A stretch of 11,795 nt of DNA, taken from the NCBI GenBank assembly GCA_964413365.1, contig CAYPRM010000039.1, forward strand, positions 1-11,795. Reading direction: 5' to 3'. Position numbers and translations under genes: made by a program. This DNA is from RGIG4608 sp964413365 (GTDB taxonomy: Bacteria > Bacillota > Clostridia > Oscillospirales > CAG-272). This document shows positions 1-6,154 of this stretch, in pieces (the first letter of the stretch is position 1; each line of letters opens with the position of its first letter). The notes below the pieces were generated by a model that was not told the origin of the DNA, did not search any database, and saw only the letters and a list, made by a program, of their open reading frames with translations.

Positions 1-1051
1 AAAAACAGATCTTCTCACCTCGGATTTTTATTATGACCTGCCCCATGAGCTAATCGCACAGCATCCGATGGATAGGAGGGACACCTCACGCCTTATGGTC
101 ATCGACCGCAAGAGTGGGGAGATAAGCCACAGGCATTTTTATGATATCTGCGACTATTTGAGAGCGGGGGATACGCTCGTCATCAATGACTCAAAGGTAA
201 TTCCCGCAAGGCTCTACGGGCACAGCGAGGGCAGGGATGACGCAAGGATCGAGCTTCTTTTGCTCAAAAACCACGGGCTTGACATCTGGGAAACCCTCGT
301 AAAGCCGGGTAAGCGAGCAAAGGTCGGCTCGCGTCTGACCTTTGGTGAGGGCAAGCTCACAGGCGAGATAGTGGAGATAGTGGAGGAGGGAAACCGCCTC
401 ATAAGATTTGAATATGACAGGGAGAAATATTCGAACGTGTATGAGATATTGCACGAGATCGGTACGATGCCCCTGCCGCCCTACATCACGGAGAGGCTTG
501 ATGACAGCAGCCGTTACCAGACGGTCTACGCGCGCGAGGAGGGCTCAGCCGCCGCACCCACCGCAGGACTGCATTTTACGCCCGAGCTTCTTGAGAGGAT
601 CAAGGCGATGGACGTTGCGGTCGTTCCTGTGATGCTCCACGTCGGACTTGGCACGTTCAGACCTGTTAAGGCGGACAGAATAGATGAGCATATTATGCAC
701 ACGGAGCATTTTTCCGTTTCGCAGGAGAGCGCGGATATCATCAACGAGAGGAAGGCGCGCGGCGGAAGACTTATCTGCGTCGGAACGACCTCCTGCCGCA
801 CGATAGAGAGCGTCGCACGTGAGGACGGAACGATCCCTGCCTGCGAGGGAGATACGGGAATATTCATCTACCCAGGCTACCGCTTCAAGGCAATGGACGC
901 GCTGATCACCAACTTCCACCTGCCCGAGAGCACCTTGCTGATGCTCGTCTCGGCGTTCTACGATAAGGAAAAAATGATGGACGCCTACCGCCTCGCCGTC
1001 GAGGAAAAATATAGATTTTTCTCATTTGGCGATGCGATGCTTATACAGTGA
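1..1051 (+). CDS. queA: S-adenosylmethionine:tRNA ribosyltransferase-isomerase (5'-partial)
   Basis: QueA transfers and isomerises the ribosyl part of S-adenosylmethionine onto 7-aminomethyl-7-deazaguanine in tRNA, giving epoxyqueuosine at the wobble base of GUN anticodons. It is a cytoplasmic queuosine-pathway enzyme. Family stretches visible are SRLMVIDRKSGEISHRHF, TAGLHFTPELL, HVGLGTFRPV, GTTSCRTIES and ITNFHLPESTLLMLVSAF. The open frame continues upstream of the first in-window ATG (68) to the window edge and reads KTDLLTSDFYYDLPHELIAQ, which is the normal QueA N-terminus. The ATG at 68 is therefore internal, and probably only one or two codons are missing. About 349 residues are visible, the usual family length. 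The stop is TGA at 1049-1051. No intrinsic terminator is obvious after it. The product is certain; only the exact start is unseen. Confidence 0.97.
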   Translation, partial: KTDLLTSDFYYDLPHELIAQHPMDRRDTSRLMVIDRKSGEISHRHFYDICDYLRAGDTLVINDSKVIPARLYGHSEGRDDARIELLLLKNHGLDIWETLVKPGKRAKVGSRLTFGEGKLTGEIVEIVEEGNRLIRFEYDREKYSNVYEILHEIGTMPLPPYITERLDDSSRYQTVYAREEGSAAAPTAGLHFTPELLERIKAMDVAVVPVMLHVGLGTFRPVKADRIDEHIMHTEHFSVSQESADIINERKARGGRLICVGTTSCRTIESVAREDGTIPACEGDTGIFIYPGYRFKAMDALITNFHLPESTLLMLVSAFYDKEKMMDAYRLAVEEKYRFFSFGDAMLIQ

Positions 1052-1088
1052 TCTTATGCCGAAACGGTAAAAATATTTTGAAAGCCTG

Positions 1089-1116
1089 TTGACGATATGT
1101 GTTTTATACATATTGT
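1089..1116 (+). promoter_or_regulatory. Candidate promoter upstream of the DUF2442 remnant and ansA
   Basis: A -35-like TTGACG (1089-1094) is followed after 16 bp by TATTGT (1111-1116). The -35 matches 5 of 6 consensus bases and the -10 matches 4 of 6. It overlaps an inverted repeat (1099-1128) that could be an operator. It lies between the queA stop and the next genes, where a promoter would be expected. This is inference from sequence only. Confidence 0.4.
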
Positions 1117-1128
1117 ATAGAAATACAC
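1099..1128. promoter_or_regulatory. Operator-like imperfect inverted repeat
   Basis: The left arm GTGTTTTATACA (1099-1110) mirrors the right arm TGTATAGAAATACAC (1114-1128), apart from three extra bases in the right arm. The core TATACA-TAT-TGTATA is a perfect 6-bp palindrome around 3 bp. It sits over the candidate -10 region, which is the usual place for a repressor site controlling a small regulated or toxin-antitoxin-like gene. No regulator gene is present nearby. Confidence 0.4.
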
Positions 1129-1181
1129 TCATGGAGACTCGAAAAGCTCGGGAGCTCAAAAAATTCCGCCACTTGAATGAT

Positions 1182-1186
1182 AGGAG
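1182..1186 (+). promoter_or_regulatory. Ribosome binding site that fixes the DUF2442 remnant start
   Basis: AGGAG at 1182-1186 lies 8 bp before ATG 1195. It is a well-formed Shine-Dalgarno site and supports translation of the short reading frame, unlike the weak, close AGGAT in front of ansA. Confidence 0.6.
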
Positions 1187-1194
1187 TCGTTATT

Positions 1195-1332
1195 ATGCTT
1201 CACGAGATCAAGAATGTAACGGCTCTTCCGAACTACAAGCTGAGTGTTCGGCTTTCGGAGGGGATCGCCAAAATTTATGATACGAAGCCCCTGCTTGACG
1301 GAATGTCACCAAAAATACAAACTAACGGATAG
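1195..1332 (+). pseudogene. Truncated DUF2442-family protein (45 codons)
   Basis: The frame starts MLHEIKNVTALPNYKLSVRL and continues with a SEGIAKIYDTKPLL-like stretch, which resembles the N-terminal half of DUF2442 proteins (usually about 75-90 residues). It then runs through about nine unrecognised residues to TAG at 1330-1332. The C-terminal half of the family is absent, because ansA begins 5 bp after the stop. A good AGGAG site precedes the ATG, so the start of the gene looks intact while the 3' half appears deleted. The function of DUF2442 is not established; such genes are often small and located next to DUF4160 or toxin-antitoxin-like genes. The frame could instead be a translated leader upstream of ansA. 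The family call rests on my recollection of the N-terminal pattern. Confidence 0.55.
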
Positions 1333-1337
1333 GATAT

Positions 1338-2354
1338 ATGAACACAAAAAAAGTACTCATAATATACACGGGCGGTACGATAGGAATGAAGCGTACAGAG
1401 CAGGGATATTGCCCCGCGCCCGATTTTCTTGAGGGAGAGCTTCGCACGATCCCCGATATGATGAGGGAGGATTTCCCTGCGTGGGATCTCTACGAGATGA
1501 GCCCTCTGCTCGACTCGTCGAACATGACCTTTGCAGAATGGAACGAGATAGCACACACGATATACGAGAGGTACGGCGAGTACGACGGCTTTGTTGTGCT
1601 CCACGGAACGGATACGATGGCGTACACCGCATCGGCGCTCTCGTTCATACTGCGCGGACTTCACAAGCCCGTGATACTTACGGGCTCGCAGATACCGCTC
1701 TCCGAGGTCAGGAGCGACGGCAGGGATAATCTCATAACCAGCGTGCTCATCGCGAGCGAGGGCGTTGTGGGCGAGGTCGCGCTGTATTTCAGCGGCAAGC
1801 TCCTTCGCGGAAATCGCGCGATGAAGATGAGTGCGGACGACCTTGTTGCGTTCGACTCGCCGAATTATCCCCACCTTGCCGAGGTCGGTATCACGGTAAA
1901 ATACAACAGGGATGCGCTCCTTCGCCACAGGGAGGGCGCGGAGCTTGAATTTTTACCCTTCTCGAACGTCCCGATCGGCGTTCTCAAGGTCTTCCCCGGC
2001 ATACAGTTCGGGCTTTTTGAGGAGATAATGACCGAAAAGCTCTCGGGCATCGTTCTCGAGACCTTTGGCGCAGGAAATATTCCGGGCGGCGGCGAGGGAT
2101 TGCTTCCCATTATAAAAAAGGCGTTCGCATCCGGCTCGGTCATCACCGTCTGCTCGCAATGCCCTGCAGGAACGGTAACACTCGGAGCGTATGAAACAAG
2201 CTCTGCACTAAAGTCTGCAGGCGCGGTGAGCGGTAGGGATATGACCACGGAGGCGGCGGTCGCAAAGCTCTATCATCTTTTCAGCCTTGGTCTCTCGAAG
2301 AATGAGATCAAGCGAATGATGCAGAAAAATCTCTGCGGAGAGCTCACACATTGA
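1338..2354 (+). CDS. ansA: Type I (cytoplasmic) L-asparaginase
   Basis: Hydrolyses L-asparagine to aspartate and ammonia in the cytoplasm. The 338-residue length fits the type I bacterial enzyme, and there is no signal peptide. The N-terminal YTGGTIGM places the nucleophile at Thr14. A second catalytic triad sits at Thr91-Asp92 (VLHGTDTMAYTASALSF, 87-103) with Lys163 in GNRAMKMSADD. These positions equal those of the E. coli type I enzyme. Ser60 in the LLDSSNM stretch is the expected substrate contact. No in-frame upstream start exists, because a TAA lies at 1323-1325. The only Shine-Dalgarno-like bases (AGGAT, 1331-1335) are unusually close to the ATG, so translation may depend on coupling with the short frame ending at 1332. 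An rsuA-like gene follows after 18 bp. Confidence 0.95.
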   Translation: MNTKKVLIIYTGGTIGMKRTEQGYCPAPDFLEGELRTIPDMMREDFPAWDLYEMSPLLDSSNMTFAEWNEIAHTIYERYGEYDGFVVLHGTDTMAYTASALSFILRGLHKPVILTGSQIPLSEVRSDGRDNLITSVLIASEGVVGEVALYFSGKLLRGNRAMKMSADDLVAFDSPNYPHLAEVGITVKYNRDALLRHREGAELEFLPFSNVPIGVLKVFPGIQFGLFEEIMTEKLSGIVLETFGAGNIPGGGEGLLPIIKKAFASGSVITVCSQCPAGTVTLGAYETSSALKSAGAVSGRDMTTEAAVAKLYHLFSLGLSKNEIKRMMQKNLCGELTH

Positions 2355-2372
2355 GCGTATACGGATACGAAT

Positions 2373-3080
2373 ATGAGAATAGACAAATTTCTTAGCAATA
2401 TGGGCATCGCCACACGCACCGAGAGTGCAAGGGCGGCACGCTCGGGCGGAATTTTAGTGAACGGCACTCCCGTAAGGCGTGCCGACGTGCATATAGATCC
2501 CGAGAGGGACGAGATATGCTTCTGCGGACGCAGGATAGCGTACAGAAAATACACATACATTCTTATGAACAAGCCCGACGGCGTGGTCAGCGCCACCGAG
2601 GACGGCAGGGACAGAACGGTCATAGATCTCCTGCCCGAGGAGCAAAGAAGGCTATCGCTCTTCCCATGCGGAAGGCTCGATAAGCATACGCTTGGTCTCG
2701 TTCTGCTCACCGACGACGGGGAGCTTGCCCACAGACTGCTCTCGCCGAAGCACCATGTAAAGAAGACATATCGCTTTGAGGCGAAGCACGCGCTCGGAGC
2801 GGAGGATGTTGCGTATCTTACACACGGTGCTACGCTCGAGGACGGATATGTAACGAAGCCCGCGGAGATAGAGCTTGACGGCGAGGGTGCGTCGGGATCT
2901 ATCACGCTTACAGAGGGAAAATACCATCAGATCAAGCGTATGCTTGAGGCGGTGGACAACAAAATAACCTATCTTGAAAGGATCACATTCGGGCCCTTGA
3001 GCCTCGACGGCAGTCTTGGAAGGGGAGAATGGAGATATCTTACGGATGAGGAGATCGAAAGGTTAGAGGAATACAGATGA
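2373..3080 (+). CDS. rsuA: RsuA/RluB-family rRNA pseudouridine synthase
   Basis: This 235-residue enzyme isomerises uridine to pseudouridine in ribosomal RNA. An N-terminal S4 RNA-binding domain (about 1-50; MRIDKFLSNMGIATRTESAR) precedes the catalytic domain. The signature FPCGRLDKHTLGLVLLTDDG (97-116) carries the catalytic Asp103. KTYRFEAK, EGKYHQIKRMLEAV and ITFGPLSL are typical downstream family blocks. The compact size and S4 domain favour the RsuA group (16S rRNA position 516 in E. coli), but the RluB/E/F relatives have the same layout, so the target is inferred. The start lies 18 bp after ansA with only a weak GGA as ribosome binding site. The 3' end overlaps tex by 4 bp (ATGA), indicating translational coupling. 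Confidence 0.92.
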   Translation: MRIDKFLSNMGIATRTESARAARSGGILVNGTPVRRADVHIDPERDEICFCGRRIAYRKYTYILMNKPDGVVSATEDGRDRTVIDLLPEEQRRLSLFPCGRLDKHTLGLVLLTDDGELAHRLLSPKHHVKKTYRFEAKHALGAEDVAYLTHGATLEDGYVTKPAEIELDGEGASGSITLTEGKYHQIKRMLEAVDNKITYLERITFGPLSLDGSLGRGEWRYLTDEEIERLEEYR

Positions 3081-5233
3081 ATATTATTGAAACACTTGCA
3101 GGTGAGCTGGGTATAGCTGCGGCTCAGGTCGAAAGGACCGTCGCGCTGATCGACGAGGGAAATACTATACCCTTTATCGCACGATACAGAAAAGAGGTAA
3201 CGGGCTCGCTCGATGACGAGGTGCTCCGTAAGCTCGAGGAGAGACTGAACTACCTGCGCAATATAGAAAAGCGCAAGGCTGAGGTAACGGAGCTGATCCG
3301 TGCACAGGACAAGCTCACCCCCGAGCTCGAGGCGGCGATAAATGCGGCTGTAACGATCACGGAGATCGACGATATATACCGCCCGTACCGTCCGCACAGA
3401 AAGACGAGAGCGAGCGTCGCAAAGGAGCGTGGGCTTGAGCCTCTCGCACTTCTCATGCTTGAGCAGAGGCCGAGCTATGAGCCGTCCCTTGTGGAGGCGG
3501 CAGAGGGGTTTGTGAATCCCGAGGGCGGAGTTGAGAATGTCGAGGCGGCACTTTCGGGCGCTCGCGATATCATCGCAGAGAGCGTTTCCGATAATGCTGA
3601 ATACAGGAAGGAGATCCGCCGCCTGACCTATAGCCTCGGACTTGTTGTGAGCAAGGCATCGACGGAGGAGGATTCCGTTTACGCACAGTATTACGATTAC
3701 AGTGAGGCTGTAAAGAAGATCCCGAGCCACCGTGTGCTCGCAATACACCGTGGTGAGAAGGAGGATATCCTCAAGGTCGGCATCACCGTTGACAGCGAGG
3801 CGATACTCTCCTACCTCTACCGTGAAATGCTCACAGAAACCGATAGCGAGGCGAGGGAGCACGTAAAGCTCGCCATCTCCGACGGCTATGAGAGACTGAT
3901 CGCACCGAGCGTTGAGAGGGAGATTCTGAACGACCTCTTTGACAACGCCTGCGAGGGCGCGATAAAGCTCTTCTCGGACAACCTAAAGCACCTGCTCATG
4001 CAGTCTCCGCTCAAGGGCAAGGTGGTACTCGGCTTCGATCCCGGGTACGTCAACGGCTGTAAGCTTGCCGTTGTCGATCCCCTCGGTAAGGTGCTCGATA
4101 CGGGCGTAATATACCCAACCAAGCCGAAAAGCAGAGTCGAGGAAGCAAAGCGCATAGTCAGCAGAATGATACGCACGCACGGCGTTGACGTCGTGGCGAT
4201 AGGCAACGGAACAGCGTCCAAGGAGAGCGAGATATTCATCGCCGAGCTTCTCCACGAGCTGAACTGCGGAACAAAATACATAATCGTCAGCGAGGCGGGC
4301 GCGTCCGTCTACTCGGCATCCAAGCTTGCGAGCGAGGAATTCCCCGACTTCGACGTAATGCAGCGCTCTGCGGTCTCTATCGGACGCAGACTTCAGGATC
4401 CTCTGGCGGAGCTTGTTAAGATAGATCCTAAATCCATCGGCGTCGGTCAGTATCAGCACGATATGAAGCCCGCACGCCTCGATGAGGCACTCACGGGAGT
4501 GGTCGAGGACTGCGTCAACAGCGTCGGTGTGGATGTAAATACCGCGTCGTATTCTCTCCTTTCCTACATATCGGGAATAAATACCACGAGCGCAAAGAAT
4601 ATAGTAAAATACCGCGAGGAGAACGGCGCGTTCAAATCGAGGACGGATATACTTAAGGTGCCCCGTATCGGTGCAAAGGCATTCGAGCAGTGCGCAGGAT
4701 TTTTGCGCGTGCCCGATTCCGCACTCATACTCGATAATACGGGCGTCCACCCCGAGTCCTATGAGGCGGCGATGAAGCTCCTTGAAAAATTCGAATACAC
4801 CGAGGACGATGTAAGGCAGAGCAAGCTCTCGATGCTTCCTATAAAGGCAAGGAAGTACGGTATAGCACGCCTTGCCGCGGAATTTGGAGTCGGTGAGCCG
4901 ACGCTCGTCGACATTATAACCGAGCTTGAAAAGCCCGGACGCGATATCCGCGACAGCTTCCCGACGCCGATCCTCCGTGACGATATTCTCGGAATTGAGG
5001 ATTTGAAGCCCGATATGGTGCTCACAGGAACGGTCAGAAACGTCATAGATTTCGGCGTTTTCGTCGATATCGGCGTGCATCAGGACGGACTCGTCCACAT
5101 ATCCGAGCTCTCCGATAAGTACGTCAAGCACCCCTCACAGGTCGTCTCCCTCGGAGATAACGTCAAGGTCAAGGTGCTCTCCGTCGACGTCAAGAAAAAG
5201 AGAATATCCCTCTCGATGAAGGGGCTGAATTGA
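3077..5233 (+). CDS. tex: Tex-family RNA-binding transcription accessory protein
   Basis: Tex is a conserved nucleic-acid-binding protein associated with transcription and related to eukaryotic Spt6. Its precise role is still debated. The 718 residues show the full architecture. There is an N-terminal helical region (about 1-200; IPFIARYRKEVTGSLDDEVL). A YqgF/RNase H-like domain begins at about 314 with VVLGFDPGYVNGCKLAVVD and continues through IGNGTASKE and SEAGASVYSAS to RRLQDPLAELVKIDP. A helix-hairpin-helix region lies at about 490-545 (LLSYISGINTTSAKNIV). A C-terminal S1 RNA-binding domain spans about 644-717 (GTVRNVIDFGVFVDIGV, DGLVHISELSDKYV). The length is normal for the family. It is coupled to the rsuA-like gene by an ATGA overlap and followed after 1 bp by the DUF4186 gene. 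Confidence 0.97.
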   Translation: MNIIETLAGELGIAAAQVERTVALIDEGNTIPFIARYRKEVTGSLDDEVLRKLEERLNYLRNIEKRKAEVTELIRAQDKLTPELEAAINAAVTITEIDDIYRPYRPHRKTRASVAKERGLEPLALLMLEQRPSYEPSLVEAAEGFVNPEGGVENVEAALSGARDIIAESVSDNAEYRKEIRRLTYSLGLVVSKASTEEDSVYAQYYDYSEAVKKIPSHRVLAIHRGEKEDILKVGITVDSEAILSYLYREMLTETDSEAREHVKLAISDGYERLIAPSVEREILNDLFDNACEGAIKLFSDNLKHLLMQSPLKGKVVLGFDPGYVNGCKLAVVDPLGKVLDTGVIYPTKPKSRVEEAKRIVSRMIRTHGVDVVAIGNGTASKESEIFIAELLHELNCGTKYIIVSEAGASVYSASKLASEEFPDFDVMQRSAVSIGRRLQDPLAELVKIDPKSIGVGQYQHDMKPARLDEALTGVVEDCVNSVGVDVNTASYSLLSYISGINTTSAKNIVKYREENGAFKSRTDILKVPRIGAKAFEQCAGFLRVPDSALILDNTGVHPESYEAAMKLLEKFEYTEDDVRQSKLSMLPIKARKYGIARLAAEFGVGEPTLVDIITELEKPGRDIRDSFPTPILRDDILGIEDLKPDMVLTGTVRNVIDFGVFVDIGVHQDGLVHISELSDKYVKHPSQVVSLGDNVKVKVLSVDVKKKRISLSMKGLN

Positions 5234-5234
5234 G

Positions 5235-5597
5235 ATGCAGACAAGGGAGGAGGCTCTGCGCCGACTCGGAAGGTCAAAATTCAGAAGCAGATTTCATCTG
5301 AGCGAGCAGGACAGGGAATACGTGAGGCAGAAGGGAATGGACACCGTTCGCACACACGCGGAGGACTTCGTGAGAGATAAGCTCGCACCCGCCGAGCCAA
5401 AAAACGACGGCAAGCAGACACCGATGCGAGGTCACCCCGTCTTTATTGCAATGCACGCCACAGCCTGCTGCTGTCGCGGATGCCTGAATAAATGGTATTC
5501 CGTGCCTCTCGGAGTGGAGCTGACGGAGGATCAGCAGAAAAGGATCGTCGGGCTTCTCATGCTCTGGATAGAAAAGCAGCTTGATTCCGAAATATGA
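5235..5597 (+). CDS. DUF4186 family protein
   Basis: A 120-residue protein matching the DUF4186 family pattern. The N-terminus reads SKFRSRFHLSEQDREYV, the centre holds PKNDGKQTPMRGHPVFIAMH and ATACCCRGCLNKWY, and the C-terminus is a helix with LMLWIEKQL. His67, His74 and the cysteines at 78-80 and 83 form a compact cluster that could bind a metal; this is inference. No signal peptide or membrane segment is seen. The start ATG at 5235 is 1 bp after the tex stop, and the ribosome binding site AAGGGG (5219-5224) lies inside the tex 3' end, so the gene is probably translated from the tex transcript. The biochemical function is not known to me. It is the last gene before the terminator at 5630. 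Confidence 0.9.
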   Translation: MQTREEALRRLGRSKFRSRFHLSEQDREYVRQKGMDTVRTHAEDFVRDKLAPAEPKNDGKQTPMRGHPVFIAMHATACCCRGCLNKWYSVPLGVELTEDQQKRIVGLLMLWIEKQLDSEI

Positions 5598-5629
5598 TCT
5601 TAACATACCGCAAATACACTGCGATAATG

Positions 5630-5668
5630 AACGCCTCGGGACGGCGATAACGCTTCCCGAGGCGTTTT
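5630..5668 (+). terminator. Intrinsic terminator-like hairpin after the DUF4186 gene
   Basis: AACGCCTCGGG (5630-5640) pairs perfectly with CCCGAGGCGTT (5656-5666), giving an 11-bp stem with a 15-nt loop, followed by a short TT (four T in total). The stem is strong but the U-tract is short. It lies 33 bp after the DUF4186 stop and is the likely end of the ansA-to-DUF4186 transcript. Confidence 0.75.
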
Positions 5669-5682
5669 GACGGTAAAACTTG

Positions 5683-5695
5683 GTGCAATTTGCAC
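5683..5695. promoter_or_regulatory. Short perfect palindrome upstream of the tRNA promoter
   Basis: GTGCAATTTGCAC is a perfect 6-bp palindrome around one T. It is not followed by a U-run, so it does not look like a terminator. It lies 55 bp upstream of the tRNA-Lys -35 box. It may be a protein-binding site or chance. Confidence 0.25.
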
Positions 5696-5750
5696 AAAAT
5701 TCCAATCAAATCCCACGCCTAATTTGTCGTGTTTTTGAGAAAACTAATTG

Positions 5751-5779
5751 TTGACAAAAGACCTCTTTTGTGTTATTAT
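5751..5779 (+). promoter_or_regulatory. Strong promoter of tRNA-Lys
   Basis: A consensus -35 TTGACA (5751-5756) is followed by a 17-bp spacer and TATTAT (5774-5779, 5 of 6 matches). TG at 5771-5772 makes it an extended -10. The predicted start is around 5786, a few bases before the mature tRNA 5' end at 5795, so the leader is very short. Confidence 0.85.
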
Positions 5780-5794
5780 AGATTGGTAAGGGAT

Positions 5795-5870
5795 GCCCCA
5801 TTAGCTCAGAAGGTAGAGCACATGACTTTTAATCATGGTGTCCGGAGTTCGACTCTCCGATGGAGCACCA
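5795..5870 (+). tRNA. tRNA-Lys (anticodon TTT)
   Basis: A 76-nt cloverleaf with encoded CCA. The D stem is GCTC/GAGC, the anticodon stem CATGA/TCATG with loop CTTTTAA (anticodon TTT), and the T stem CGGAG/CTCCG with loop TTCGACT. The discriminator is A. The acceptor strands are GCCCCAT (5795-5801) and ATGGAGC (5860-5866). All pairs form except C3 (5797) against A70 (5864), where most lysine tRNAs of this type have G70. It is transcribed as a single-gene unit between its own promoter and terminator. It reads AAA and AAG codons. Confidence 0.95.
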
Positions 5871-5904
5871 AAAAAATCACCAAGCGAAGGCTTGGTGATT
5901 TTTT
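5871..5904 (+). terminator. Intrinsic terminator of tRNA-Lys
   Basis: AAAAAATCACCAAGC (5871-5885) pairs fully with GCTTGGTGATTTTTT (5890-5904) around the tetraloop GAAG. The six-T tract on one side and six-A tract on the other make it a textbook terminator that could act in both directions. It begins immediately after the tRNA CCA. Confidence 0.93.
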
Positions 5905-5906
5905 AT

Positions 5907-6055
5907 CCGATCCGAAGGATCGGTATGTGATCACGCTCATGGGGCGTGTATGTAATCCGCACTCTGTGCGGTATGGCATCACGCGTCAGCGTGCATTGTC
6001 CGATCCTTCTGATTACGGCTTCGCCATTGATCGTATCAGCCTGCGGCTGATCAAT
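5907..6055. repeat. Array of about seven mini-hairpins with TATGNNAT linkers
   Basis: This non-coding stretch is nearly all short palindromes. H1 is CCGATCC-GAA-GGATCGG (5907-5923). H2 is CACGCTC-ATG-GGGCGTG (5932-5948, one G-T pair). H3 is CCGCAC-TCT-GTGCGG (5957-5971). H4 is CACGC-GTCA-GCGTG (5980-5993). H5 is the imperfect ATCC-TTC-TGAT (6003-6013). H6 is GGC-TTC-GCC (6017-6025). H7 is ATCAGCC-TGC-GGCTGAT (6035-6051), which can alternatively sit inside ATTGATC/GATCAAT arms (6026-6032 and 6049-6055). The first three linkers are each 8 bp: TATGTGAT, TATGTAAT and TATGGCAT. Stem sequences differ while hairpin geometry and linkers are kept. It sits between the tRNA terminator and the pyk promoter. 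It resembles a small non-autonomous or REP-like element, but no such family is identified here. Confidence 0.7.
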
Positions 6056-6083
6056 AAAAAAATCAATATTTCATAAAAAATCC

Positions 6084-6112
6084 TTGTATTCTTAAAAAAA
6101 CTGTGCTATAAT
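6084..6112 (+). promoter_or_regulatory. Strong promoter of pyk
   Basis: TTGTAT (6084-6089), a 17-bp spacer and a perfect TATAAT (6107-6112), with TG at 6104-6105 giving an extended -10. The predicted start is near 6119, leaving a leader of about 36 nt before the pyk ATG with no visible riboswitch or attenuator. Confidence 0.85.
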
Positions 6113-6154
6113 TTATAAGGAAGAATTTTTACTCTTATAAAAAGGAGAATTGAT

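Noticed and set aside
1052..1080. Terminator for queA (small CCG-AAA-CGG stem before an A/T run)
   Set aside because: The stem is only 3-5 bp with a wobble pair and no continuous T-tract, too weak to call.
1089..1280. A 63-codon + strand open frame in the queA-ansA gap
   Set aside because: It begins before the candidate transcription start and lacks a ribosome binding site. The better-supported frame in this stretch is the DUF2442 remnant at 1195.
5907..6055. Hairpin array as a CRISPR array
   Set aside because: There are no identical repeats of 23 bp or more, the linkers are only 8 bp, the palindromic parts differ from each other, and no cas genes are present.
5729..6076. A 115-codon + strand open frame across the tRNA and hairpin region
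   Set aside because: It runs through the tRNA-Lys promoter, the tRNA itself, its terminator and the hairpin array, and resembles no protein family. It is a chance frame.
6119..6154. Riboswitch or attenuator in the pyk leader
   Set aside because: The predicted leader is about 36 nt, too short for a known riboswitch, and no terminator stem is present.
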